Shown here piece by piece: positions 1-7,861 of a stretch of DNA of 8,313 nucleotides (within the stretch, counting starts at the first letter, position 1; each line of letters starts with the position of its first letter). Position numbers and translations under genes: made by a program. The notes beneath the pieces were generated by a model. It was not told where the DNA came from and ran no database searches. It saw only the letters and a program-made list of their open reading frames with translations. The stretch is from Bacteroidota bacterium (lineage in GTDB: Bacteria; Bacteroidota; Bacteroidia; Chitinophagales; Chitinophagaceae), in contig CANHJA010000092.1 in the NCBI GenBank assembly GCA_947460795.1, positions 1 to 8,313 of the forward strand. Direction: 5' to 3'.

Positions 1-2025
1 GATGAATTTGTTGGTGATTTGAGAAATGTGCACTAAGCCATCTTGCTTCACACCAATATCTACAAACGCACCAAAATTAGTAATATTGGTAACGATGCCT
101 GGCAATACCAAGCCGACATACAAATCTTCCAACGTATTGATTCCTTGTGCGTATTCAAAATGTTGGAGTTCACTTCTTGGGTCACGGGCTGGTTTTTCTA
201 ACTCATTGAGAATGTCTTGTAAGGTATAGATACCAATGGTTTCAGATACATATTTTTTTATATCGATCTGTTTTCTCATCTCATTGTTTTTCATTAAATC
301 TTCTACCGAACAATTTAAATCAGCAGCCATTTGTTTGACCACATCATAGCTTTCGGGATGCACCGCTGAGTTGTCTAATAAATTTTTAGCGTCGTTGATT
401 CTCAAAAAACCGGCAGCTTGTTGAAACGATTTGGTTCCCATTAAAGGAACTTTTTTGAGTTCACTTCGAGATTTAAAAGGGCCATTTTCTTTTCGGTATT
501 CTACAATATTTTTTGCCAATGTGGATCCTAAACCTGAGATGTAAGCCAATATATGTTTGGATGCGGTATTCACTTCAACCCCTACTGCATTTACACAACT
601 GATCACTACATTGTCTAACGATTCTTTTAATTTGGGTTGATTTACATCGTGCTGATACTGCCCTACTCCAATTGATTTTGGATCTATTTTTACCAACTCG
701 CTCAATGGATCCATGAGCCTACGACCTATGGATACAGCGCCTCTTACGGTTACGTCGTAATCCGGAAACTCTTCACGCGCTACTTCAGAAGCGGAGTAGA
801 TAGAAGCACCTGCTTCACTGATTAAATAAATTTTTACTTCATTTTGAAAATCAATGTTTCTACACAATTGTTCGGTTTCTTTACCTGCGGTACCGTTCCC
901 AATGGCAATGGCTTCTACCTTGTATTTTTCTACTAATTGTTTAATTTTATAAATGGCATCTTCTCGATCATTTTGTGGAGGATGCGGATAAATTGTGGTG
1001 TTGTGCACCAAGGTTCCTTGTTGATCCAGAACGACTAATTTGCAACCTGTTCTAAAACCAGGATCTAGCGATAAAATATTTTTTTGTCCTAAGGGTGGCG
1101 ACAACAATAATTGTCGGGTATTGGTTGCAAAAACTTGAATGGCATCTTCATCTGCTTTTTGTTTGCTGGTCATTCTAAATTCCACTTCGATAGAGGGTTT
1201 CAACAATCGTTTATAACAATCATCAATTGATTTTTGAATGAACTTAGATGCTTCGCTGTCGTTGTTTAAAATTACATCATCAATAGCTTCTAATGCATCT
1301 ATTTCATCTACTGCAATATCGATTGAAAGGAAGCCTTCTTTTTCGCCACGGCGCATGGCTAACATTCGGTGAGATGGGCATTTAGCAAGGGGTTCTGAGA
1401 AATCGAAATAGTCTTTATATTTTTGTCCTTCTACTTCTTTGCCTTTAAATAATTTACATTTTACGATGGCTTGTTTCGCAAAAATATTTCTAATTTTATC
1501 TCTTACAACGGCATTTTCATTCACCCATTCTGCGATAATATCACTTGCTCCTTTCAAAGCATCTTCTGTAGTTGGAACCAATTCGGTTATGTATTTTTGA
1601 GCTTCCTCATTTAATAACAATGTTTCGGGATGTGCAAAAATAGTAGTAGCCAAAGGTTCTAATCCTTTTTCGATGGCGATGGATGCGCGGGTTTTTCTTT
1701 TTTGTTTGTAAGGCAAATAAATATCTTCCAAAATATTCGCTTCCATGCAATCGGTAATTTTCTTTATCAATTCGGGCGTTAGTTTCCCTTGCTCTTCGAT
1801 TGATTTTAGCACGGTTTCTTTTCGTTTTTCTAAATCGGTGAAGTATGACAAATTATCTTTGATCGCTTCAATTTGTATTTCATCTAAATTTTCGGTTGCT
1901 TCTTTTCTATAACGAGCGATGAAAGGAATGGTTGCACCTTGCTCAAATAACTCAGCAACATTGGTAATTTGTTTATTTTTTACGGATAGTTTTTTAGCTA
2001 TAAACTGTATGTATTTATCTTGCAT
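1..2025 (-). CDS. tex: Tex family RNA-binding transcription accessory protein, 3' end outside window
   Basis: The reading frame is open for 675 codons with no internal stop and runs off the left edge. Tex proteins bind nucleic acid in the cytoplasm and are linked to transcription and RNA turnover; the exact role in Bacteroidota is not settled. Domains in order: Tex N-terminal helical region (about 1-190, with GATIPFIARYRKE at 30-42 and YLPYKQKRKTRA at 103-114); YqgF/RNase H-like domain (about 315-440, with SLDPGFRTG at 319-327, GNGTAGKETE at 376-385, SEAGASIYSASE at 403-414, RGAVSIGRRL at 428-437); helix-hairpin-helix region (about 490-560, ISGLGSTLA at 496-504, DNSAVHPESY at 551-560); S1 domain starting near 637 and cut at 675. 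Relatives are usually 700-780 residues, so probably 30-100 residues are missing. The start is the ATG at 2025-2023; an ATG 4 bases upstream hits a stop after four codons. There is no Shine-Dalgarno sequence. The gene is divergent from the oxidoreductase. The family call is very secure. Confidence 0.96.
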   Translation of the reverse strand, partial: MQDKYIQFIAKKLSVKNKQITNVAELFEQGATIPFIARYRKEATENLDEIQIEAIKDNLSYFTDLEKRKETVLKSIEEQGKLTPELIKKITDCMEANILEDIYLPYKQKRKTRASIAIEKGLEPLATTIFAHPETLLLNEEAQKYITELVPTTEDALKGASDIIAEWVNENAVVRDKIRNIFAKQAIVKCKLFKGKEVEGQKYKDYFDFSEPLAKCPSHRMLAMRRGEKEGFLSIDIAVDEIDALEAIDDVILNNDSEASKFIQKSIDDCYKRLLKPSIEVEFRMTSKQKADEDAIQVFATNTRQLLLSPPLGQKNILSLDPGFRTGCKLVVLDQQGTLVHNTTIYPHPPQNDREDAIYKIKQLVEKYKVEAIAIGNGTAGKETEQLCRNIDFQNEVKIYLISEAGASIYSASEVAREEFPDYDVTVRGAVSIGRRLMDPLSELVKIDPKSIGVGQYQHDVNQPKLKESLDNVVISCVNAVGVEVNTASKHILAYISGLGSTLAKNIVEYRKENGPFKSRSELKKVPLMGTKSFQQAAGFLRINDAKNLLDNSAVHPESYDVVKQMAADLNCSVEDLMKNNEMRKQIDIKKYVSETIGIYTLQDILNELEKPARDPRSELQHFEYAQGINTLEDLYVGLVLPGIVTNITNFGAFVDIGVKQDGLVHISQITNKFI

Positions 2026-2048
2026 GCATTGTGTTTTTTTGAGGGAGG

Positions 2049-2080
2049 CAAATATAGTTTTTTACCTCAGAGTTCACAAA
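2049..2080 (-). promoter_or_regulatory. Bacteroidota-type promoter for tex
   Basis: On the minus strand, TATATTTG (2056-2049) matches the -7 consensus TAnnTTTG at all six fixed positions. A TTTG (2080-2077) lies upstream with a spacing of 20 bases, within the range known for the Bacteroidota -33/-7 promoter. The predicted transcription start falls a few bases past 2049, giving a leader of roughly 18-20 bases before the tex ATG. The motif match is seen directly; promoter activity is inferred. Confidence 0.7.
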
Positions 2081-2161
2081 GTTTATTATAAAGGTTTTTA
2101 GCAATTTCTACAGGAAGTAAAATAGTATTCAATATTCATTATTCGTTTGTATTTTTAGCCC

Positions 2162-3154
2162 ATGCAAGTGGATTATATTGTAGTGGGTCAAGGTTTATCG
2201 GGCAGTTGGGTCAGTTGGTTTTTAATGCAGCAAAAAAAATCGTTTTTAGTAATCGACAAAAACGAATCGCAAACAGCATCTAAAAACTCGGCGGGCATTA
2301 TGAACCCAATGACTGGGAAACGCTATGCGAAAGTCCCTTTGATTGACACTGTTTTTCCTTTTGCATTGAACGCTTATCAGGAAGTTGCTACTTTTTTTAA
2401 TCAACAATTTATTTATCCTACTTCTATCATCGATGTATTTTCATCAAAAGAAAATGAAGATTTATTTTTGAAAAGAAAAGCAGAAGAACCTACTTATTTA
2501 AGCGTTGAAGAGGATACAAATTTTCAGAATCAATTTAAGATTGAACATGCAGTTGGAAAAATAAACAACAGCTACCGAGTGGATGTACATTTATTTTTAA
2601 AGACCATTCAAGGCTATTTAAAATCTCAACATCAATTTTTAGAAGAAGCTTTTGAATATGATCAAATCGAAATTTTAGAGGGCCAAATACGGTATAAAAA
2701 CATCGTGGCAAAACACCTTATTTTTTGTGATGGAACATCGGTTACCAATAATCCATTTTGGAATAAGCTGCCTTTTGCCAATACAAAAGGCGAAGTATTA
2801 TTGGTTGAAATAAAAAATTTATCAGCTGATTTTATTTACAAAAACAAACACCTAATGGTGCCATTAAAAGAAAATTTATTTTGGGTGGGTGCTTCAAATT
2901 CTTGGCAATATGAAACTGAAAAACCTACAGAGGAATTTTATTTTGAAACTAAAAAATGGTTAGATGATTTTCTCAAAATTCCTTATACAATTATAGAACA
3001 CAAAGCTTCTATTCGGCCTACTGCTGCTAACCGCAACCCAGTTTCAACTTGGCATGCTGTTTATAAAAACATTGGAATATTAAATGGAATGGGCACAAAG
3101 GGAAGCTTGCATGCACCTTATTATGCTGCGCAATTGGTAACACAAATTATTTGA
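2162..3154 (+). CDS. FAD-dependent oxidoreductase, DAO fold, substrate unknown
   Basis: This is a 330-residue cytoplasmic flavoenzyme of the DAO (D-amino acid oxidase-like, PF01266) group. The dinucleotide-binding motif sits at the extreme N-terminus, VVGQGLSGS (7-15, glycines 9, 11 and 14), with D32 at the end of the second strand as the likely ribose ligand. SAGIMNPMTGKR (43-54) resembles the second FAD-contacting segment of the ThiO and MnmC oxidase domains. CDG (189-191), KGEVLLV (209-215) and the C-terminal pair SIRPTAANRNP (283-293) and GILNGMGTKG (305-314) fit the same fold. No signal peptide or membrane segment is visible. The start at 2162 is fixed by the glycine motif beginning only eight residues in. 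It is somewhat short for the family, and I see no MnmC methyltransferase domain. No strong promoter is seen; TTCGTTTG (2142-2149) and TATTTTTA (2150-2157) each miss the -7 consensus by one base. The gene is divergent from tex and convergent with porZ. The fold is secure, but the substrate cannot be read from sequence. Confidence 0.88.
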   Translation: MQVDYIVVGQGLSGSWVSWFLMQQKKSFLVIDKNESQTASKNSAGIMNPMTGKRYAKVPLIDTVFPFALNAYQEVATFFNQQFIYPTSIIDVFSSKENEDLFLKRKAEEPTYLSVEEDTNFQNQFKIEHAVGKINNSYRVDVHLFLKTIQGYLKSQHQFLEEAFEYDQIEILEGQIRYKNIVAKHLIFCDGTSVTNNPFWNKLPFANTKGEVLLVEIKNLSADFIYKNKHLMVPLKENLFWVGASNSWQYETEKPTEEFYFETKKWLDDFLKIPYTIIEHKASIRPTAANRNPVSTWHAVYKNIGILNGMGTKGSLHAPYYAAQLVTQII

Positions 3155-3173
3155 TTATTCATTAAAAATGAAT
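3143..3173. other. Two adjacent AT-rich inverted repeats at the convergent gene junction
   Basis: CAAATTATTTG (3143-3153) is a perfect palindrome about a central T. Next to it, ATTCATT (3157-3163) and AATGAAT (3167-3173) form a 7-bp stem with a 3-base loop. Together they straddle the point where the two stop codons meet. They could act as a weak bidirectional transcription end signal, but the stems contain very little G+C and no long T tract follows on either strand. Short palindromes are common by chance in DNA this AT-rich, so the terminator reading is weak. Confidence 0.25.
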
Positions 3174-5416
3174 TTGCCGGTTTTCGTTTGTGAGCCATCG
3201 GCATTGGTTACAAAAACAAAATACACACCTGTTCTTGGTCGTTGATTTAAATAATTTTTACCATTCCAAATGGCTTGACCACCTTGTGCTTTTGTTCTAA
3301 AAACCAATTGACCGGCAACGTCGGTTATTTTCACATCTGCATTTTCAACTAAGCCTTTAATTGCGATTGTTCCGGCATAATCACTTTGGACGGGGTTTGG
3401 GAAAACCAATAAATTGTCATTGGTACTTTCACCGTCAGTTGCATTTCCTCTGAAAGAAACCAAACCAATATCTGTTGCGATATAAACAATGCCAGTTTCG
3501 GGATTAACTACAATTTTATTAATGTCGTTTGATGGCAAAGGGCTATTGTCTTTTGTGAATCGAAATAGTATTTTTTCTGCATCATCACTAATTAACCATA
3601 CTCCATTATTGGTTCCAATCCATTTATTGTTTGCTCCATCTACTGCAATGCTTGTTACATTTTCTTGTTTGAATAACAGCCCTGCATCCAAGTCATATTT
3701 TACTACTTTTAATTCGGCATCACAACCACCGCTGTTCATTATACTTTCGGGGCAATTTATGATTGCAATTCCATCGGCAGTACCAATCCAAATTTTACCA
3801 TTTTTATCTTTTACTACACAGTTTACAAAATTGGTAGGCAAATTACCAAGGCCAACACCTTTTTGAATGAACTTTATTTGGTCATCATTTTTATTGTCAA
3901 TGGTGCCATTGTCATTTAACACAAACACGCCAATACCTCTCGGCGCTACCAACCATTTTTGATTGGCATCATCAATTGCAATATCGCTTGCTGTGTTCAC
4001 TCCTGTTGCATTTGGGATATTAAATTTTTGCCAGCTGCCATCTGCCTTTTTTACAACCAAAGGCGCATCAGCCCCATAATTGCTCATCCATAAATTGCTT
4101 TTTTTATCCAAGACTAAATTTGTGATTCTATAGGTTCCGCCAAAAGGCTGAACAAATCCATTGTTCTTAAATACCGTCACTGTTTTGTCGGGATGAAATT
4201 CTAGCAAACCACCAAAAAATGATGCTACATAAACATAATTGTTTCTTTTATCTACTTCCAAATCTACCAAATCTGTAATTGTATCCAAGGCAGGAGTATT
4301 TACAAATTGATTGAAATAAATCCAATCTCCATTGGGCGTTAATTGAGAAAATCCTTGTCTGTTGTAGGTAAAAGTCCAATCAATAATATTACCAGCCAAT
4401 GCATACAAATTATTGTTTATTACTTTCACGTTATAGACAGCATTGGTAAAAATTCCGTTAGGATTAAATTGTTGCTTCTCTTTTCTATTGTTAAGCTTCA
4501 CCATTCCGTACCAACCATCTGCCTCCCAAATTTCAGTTGGGCTAACTTCTACTACATCCATTGGATTGATGGAGTTGGCTTCGTCTTGCTTTATGCCCAG
4601 TGAATTAAAATAGGTAATTCCTCTTTTTGTATCATCATTTTCACAAATATAAAATTGCTCACTGCCGGCGCGCAACTTGATAATATTGGATGTGCTGGTA
4701 TAAATTGTGTTTAATAAATTATTGTTTAGGGTGTAAATTATTTTTGATGACGCGGTGTATAAAGAGTCTTTAAAATTTATAATAAAATCAACGGGTGTAG
4801 CGTTCACTAATTGCCAACTGGAAAAATTTTGTAACGCTGCGTTGTTTTCACTGGCTTTGTATATTCCATTTGACGTTGCCGCATAAAAATAATCCTGATA
4901 CGTTGTAATGTCTTTTATGCTCAATACACTAGAAGCTTCTTGCAACACATATGTTTCTTTTATTTCTTTTTTTAATGGATTCAAAACGATGATGCCGAAA
5001 TCGGTCGTTAAATACATTAATTTATTTTTAAAATATACGTTATTTATTTTTTTACTCCCAGTTGTATTCAAATTTTTTATGTCTGGAATATTAAAAAATG
5101 TTTCTCCCAACATCAAATCAATATTGCTGTTTTCATAAACAATGATAGCAAAACCAGTTTCGGCATCATAACGCATTAATTTTACTTTTACATCACTCAT
5201 GCCATTAACTTTAGAATACGTAGTATACTCTTGATTAGCGAATGAATAGGATACTAAATGATGACTGCCTACAAACACTTTTCCATTTATATATTCTACT
5301 GTATTTGCAGTAAGGTAAGAAAAATGGGATTGCCAAGATCCTATGGGAATTTTTTGAGCAAAAACCACAATCGAACAGAGAAGTGCAGCTATTAAAATGG
5401 AGGCTTTTTTTATCAT
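3155..5416 (-). CDS. porZ: PorZ-like T9SS attachment-complex protein with beta-propellers and C-terminal sorting domain
   Basis: The 753-residue product begins with a signal peptide (K3-K4, hydrophobic 5-19, likely cut after VFA at 20). The following region, IPIGSWQSHFSY (23-34), VNGMSDVKV (70-78), SNIDLM (97-102), INNVYFKNKLMYLTTDFGI (124-142), matches the N-terminal propeller of PorZ as I know it. Later blades carry repeats of the two-component-regulator-propeller kind: NLWMSNYG (441-448), QKWLVAPRGIGVF (486-498), KIWIGTADGIAII (541-553), NKWIGTNNGVWLI (597-609). A type A T9SS C-terminal domain follows (about 668-753, VFPNPV at 671-676, ending in KFIFNE). In Porphyromonas gingivalis, PorZ (about 775 residues) sits on the cell surface with PorU, PorV and PorQ, binds A-LPS and supplies it to the PorU sortase that anchors T9SS cargo. 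Here the role is inferred from similarity and length. ATG 5416 is the only sensible start: a stop lies two codons upstream and the next Met is residue 73. An alternative is a general secreted propeller protein. Confidence 0.85.
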   Translation of the reverse strand: MIKKASILIAALLCSIVVFAQKIPIGSWQSHFSYLTANTVEYINGKVFVGSHHLVSYSFANQEYTTYSKVNGMSDVKVKLMRYDAETGFAIIVYENSNIDLMLGETFFNIPDIKNLNTTGSKKINNVYFKNKLMYLTTDFGIIVLNPLKKEIKETYVLQEASSVLSIKDITTYQDYFYAATSNGIYKASENNAALQNFSSWQLVNATPVDFIINFKDSLYTASSKIIYTLNNNLLNTIYTSTSNIIKLRAGSEQFYICENDDTKRGITYFNSLGIKQDEANSINPMDVVEVSPTEIWEADGWYGMVKLNNRKEKQQFNPNGIFTNAVYNVKVINNNLYALAGNIIDWTFTYNRQGFSQLTPNGDWIYFNQFVNTPALDTITDLVDLEVDKRNNYVYVASFFGGLLEFHPDKTVTVFKNNGFVQPFGGTYRITNLVLDKKSNLWMSNYGADAPLVVKKADGSWQKFNIPNATGVNTASDIAIDDANQKWLVAPRGIGVFVLNDNGTIDNKNDDQIKFIQKGVGLGNLPTNFVNCVVKDKNGKIWIGTADGIAIINCPESIMNSGGCDAELKVVKYDLDAGLLFKQENVTSIAVDGANNKWIGTNNGVWLISDDAEKILFRFTKDNSPLPSNDINKIVVNPETGIVYIATDIGLVSFRGNATDGESTNDNLLVFPNPVQSDYAGTIAIKGLVENADVKITDVAGQLVFRTKAQGGQAIWNGKNYLNQRPRTGVYFVFVTNADGSQTKTGKFIFNE

Positions 5417-5420
5417 AATT

Positions 5421-5451
5421 CAAAAATACTTGAATTTTTTAACGAAAGAAA
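5421..5451 (-). promoter_or_regulatory. Probable porZ promoter, very close to the start codon
   Basis: On the minus strand, TATTTTTG (5428-5421) fits TAnnTTTG at all fixed positions. A TTTC (5451-5448), one base off the -33 TTTG, lies 19 bases upstream. Only four bases separate the -7 motif from the porZ ATG (5416), so transcription would begin at or next to the start codon and the mRNA would be leaderless or nearly so. The motif is seen; function is inferred, and AT-rich DNA can produce such a match by chance. Confidence 0.45.
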
Positions 5452-5495
5452 AGAAAGATTATTGTTTAATGTATCTTCTTTTTACGGTAGAAAAC

Positions 5496-5503
5496 TATCT
5501 TTG
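5496..5503 (+). promoter_or_regulatory. -7 promoter element in front of the RND transporter gene
   Basis: TATCTTTG is a complete match to the Bacteroidota -7 consensus TAnnTTTG and ends seven bases before the ATG at 5511. I see no clear TTTG or TTG at the expected 17-23 base spacing upstream, so this is a half-supported promoter. If it is used, the 5' leader would be only a few bases. It also supports 5511, rather than the upstream in-frame ATGs at 5397 and 5469, as the true start. Confidence 0.45.
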
Positions 5504-5510
5504 CGAACTT

Positions 5511-7823
5511 ATGTGGAAGAGTTTAGCCGTATTTATTCTAAAATTTAGAGCCCCTATTTTAATTGTTGTGACTGCCCTTACTATCTGTATGGCTTTTTTT
5601 GCTAGCAAAGCAAGAATGAAATATGATACATCCAGCGCAGTACCCCAAGACAATCCAAAATATATTGAGCATCAAAATTTCAAAAAAATGTTTGGTGAAG
5701 ATGGTTCAATGCTAGTTGTTGGATTTGACAAAGAAAATATTTTTGAGCCTGCTTTTTTTGAAGCATTTACTCAATGGCAACAAGAAATTAAAAAAATAAA
5801 TGGGGTAGAAAATACATTGTCAATACCAACAGCGATTAATGTGGTAAAACAGGTAACGGATTCCTCAGAAAAACTAATCACTAAAACAATATTTGCCGAT
5901 GGTGTCTCTATTGACTCCAGCAAAGTAGAATTTTTAAACCTGCCATTTTATAAGGACTTATTGTATAATGCTGAAACACACTCTACATTAACTGCAATCT
6001 ATTTAAATAAAGACATCATTAAAACAGCCAATCGAAAAGAGTTGGTTGATAGCATAAAAAGACTAACCAATCAATTTGCAGCAGCAACAAAAATTGATGT
6101 GCATTATTCTGGTCTGCCGTTCATTAGATCGGAGTTTTCTGAAGCATTAAAAGGTGAAATGCGCTTGATATTGATTGCTTCATTATTGCTAACATCAATC
6201 ATATTATTTATATTCTTTAGATCATTTAGCACTGTATTATTTTCGGTTCTAGTTGTTTTTGCCGGTGTTATATGGGCTTTAGGTATTTTATATTTAATGG
6301 GCTATAAAATCTCTATGTTGTCTGCATTAATTGCACCATTAATTGTGGTTATAGGCATTCCGAATTGCATTTATTTTTTAAATAAATACCATACCCAATT
6401 TGCTATTTATAAAGATAAGCACCAAGCCCTTTTAGCGATGATTGAAAAAATGGGCATCGTAACTTTGTTTACAAATATTACAGCTGCCATAGGTTTTGGC
6501 GTGTTTTATTTTACAGAAAGTGAAGTGTTGAAAGAATTTGGGTTAGTAGCAGGCATTAGTATAATTGTTGTTTTTTTAATTTCATTGTTTACAATTCCGC
6601 CAATATTTAGTTATCTCAAAGAACCTGGCGATAAACACACAAAATACTTAGATAATAAATTTCTAACAGCCGTATTGATTCGATTTGAATATTGGGTTAT
6701 TCATCATAAAAAAACAGTCATTTCCATTTGGGTAGGCTTAGTGATTATTTCATGCTTTGGAATGTCTATGCTTAAAAGCAAAGGCTTTATTGTAGATGAT
6801 TTACCTAAGAAAAATAAAATTTATACTGATTTAAAATATTTCGAAAAAAATTATCATGGGGTACTTCCTTTAGAAATTGTAATTGATACCAAAAAGAAAA
6901 ATGGAGCTATCACTTTACCAACCATTCAAAAAATAGATGAATTTACAACGGCTATTCGAGCACACAAACAAATAGGGAAACCATTGTCGATAGTGGAGGC
7001 GATTAAATTTGCTAGACAAGCTTATTATGATGGGGATAGCACTAGTTATGGCGTTCCTAACAGCTTTGACGTTGCATTTTTACTCCCTTATTTGCGCATG
7101 AAAGCGGATACAGGCAAATCACAGTTCAATAATTTAATAAAATCGTTTGTAGATTCCAATAAGCGCTATGCACGTATCAGTATAGGAATTGAAGACATCG
7201 GCTCAGTTGAATTGCCTAAATTATTAGACAGTATCAATCAAGAGGCTGTAGCCATTTTTGACACTTCACGTTATCAAATTAACTTTACTGGAACTAGTAT
7301 TACCTTTTTGGAAGGTAGCAAATTTATCGTCAACAGTTTGCGTGATAGCTTGATTTTAGCCTTGGTAATGATTTTATTTTGTATGGTCTTTTTATTTAAA
7401 AAATGGCGAGTGGTAATCATTTCCATTGTTACCAATATAATTCCTTTAGCCATTACAGCAGGTGTTATGGGCTTTTTTAGCATTCCACTTAAACCCTCTA
7501 CCGTATTGGTTTTTAGTATCGCATTAGGAATCGCAATTGATGTTACTATTCGTTTTTTAGTAAATTATAAACAAGATTTAATAGCCAATGATTACCACAT
7601 TGAGAATACAGTAAAAGCGACTATTCAAGAAACTGGGATTAGCATCATTTATACTTCTTTGATTTTAGCAGCAGGCTTCATTGTATTTTTAGTTTCAGAG
7701 TTTGACGGAACAAAATCCTTAGGATATTTAACTGCGCTTACTTTGATACTAGCAATGATTACCAACTTGACTATTTTACCGGCAATGTTAGTTTGGTTTG
7801 ATAAGCAAGATAAAAAGCAATAA
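5511..7823 (+). CDS. RND superfamily (MMPL/COG1033-type) inner-membrane exporter
   Basis: The 770-residue product has the duplicated RND layout: TM1 (about 13-32), a periplasmic domain (33-216), TM2-TM6 (about 218-237, 242-264, 269-292, 316-335, 344-368), TM7 (403-421), a second periplasmic domain (422-611), and TM8-TM12 (about 613-630, 634-656, 661-684, 709-729, 738-762). This fits the COG1033 group of single-component RND proteins, some of which move lipids or hydrophobic molecules; the substrate here is unknown. D677 in TM10 (ALGIAIDVTI, 671-680) lies where proton-relay acidic residues are expected, while the matching TM4 segment has IGIPNCIYF (281-289) with no acid. The frame stays open upstream to ATGs at 5469 and 5397, but 5511 is chosen because it leaves a short basic lead into TM1, because the longer form would overlap the 5' end of porZ, and because a -7 motif ends at 5503. 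No partner membrane-fusion or outer-membrane gene is in view. psd follows after 90 bases. Confidence 0.9.
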   Translation: MWKSLAVFILKFRAPILIVVTALTICMAFFASKARMKYDTSSAVPQDNPKYIEHQNFKKMFGEDGSMLVVGFDKENIFEPAFFEAFTQWQQEIKKINGVENTLSIPTAINVVKQVTDSSEKLITKTIFADGVSIDSSKVEFLNLPFYKDLLYNAETHSTLTAIYLNKDIIKTANRKELVDSIKRLTNQFAAATKIDVHYSGLPFIRSEFSEALKGEMRLILIASLLLTSIILFIFFRSFSTVLFSVLVVFAGVIWALGILYLMGYKISMLSALIAPLIVVIGIPNCIYFLNKYHTQFAIYKDKHQALLAMIEKMGIVTLFTNITAAIGFGVFYFTESEVLKEFGLVAGISIIVVFLISLFTIPPIFSYLKEPGDKHTKYLDNKFLTAVLIRFEYWVIHHKKTVISIWVGLVIISCFGMSMLKSKGFIVDDLPKKNKIYTDLKYFEKNYHGVLPLEIVIDTKKKNGAITLPTIQKIDEFTTAIRAHKQIGKPLSIVEAIKFARQAYYDGDSTSYGVPNSFDVAFLLPYLRMKADTGKSQFNNLIKSFVDSNKRYARISIGIEDIGSVELPKLLDSINQEAVAIFDTSRYQINFTGTSITFLEGSKFIVNSLRDSLILALVMILFCMVFLFKKWRVVIISIVTNIIPLAITAGVMGFFSIPLKPSTVLVFSIALGIAIDVTIRFLVNYKQDLIANDYHIENTVKATIQETGISIIYTSLILAAGFIVFLVSEFDGTKSLGYLTALTLILAMITNLTILPAMLVWFDKQDKKQ

Positions 7824-7861
7824 CCCAATTTCTTTTAAAAGCACAGAGTTAGGATTATCTC

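Noticed and set aside
26..229. Short plus-strand open frame inside tex
   Set aside because: It lies antisense to a clearly conserved tex reading frame, has no recognisable protein features and no promoter; it is a shadow frame.
1919..2101. Plus-strand open frame of 60 codons crossing the tex start and the intergenic region
   Set aside because: It is mostly antisense to tex, includes the tex promoter, and its translation shows no family resemblance.
2142..2157. -7-like motifs TTCGTTTG and TATTTTTA upstream of the oxidoreductase
   Set aside because: Each misses the consensus by one base and neither has a TTTG or TTG at the right spacing, so I do not call a promoter.
3489..5138. Plus-strand open frames inside porZ (3489-3866, 4343-4603, 4908-5138)
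   Set aside because: All are antisense to a continuous 753-codon gene with clear domain structure; their hydrophobic look comes from reading AT-rich sequence backwards.
3168..5416. porZ product as a two-component sensor because of its regulator-propeller-like repeats
   Set aside because: There is no transmembrane segment after the signal peptide and no histidine kinase or response-regulator domain; the protein ends in a T9SS C-terminal domain.
5235..5423. Alternative minus-strand frame overlapping the porZ 5' end
   Set aside because: It is a different frame of the porZ signal-peptide region, 62 codons, with no family features.
5397..5510. N-terminal extension of the RND transporter by 38 residues from ATG 5397, or by 14 residues from ATG 5469
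   Set aside because: The 5397 start would overlap the first codons of porZ on the other strand; both extensions would put the TATCTTTG motif inside the coding region and add residues unlike a normal RND N-terminus. The ATG at 5511 gives a short lead into TM1.
7274..7483. Minus-strand frame of 69 codons inside the RND gene
   Set aside because: It is antisense to TM8-TM9 of the transporter; no promoter or recognisable protein.
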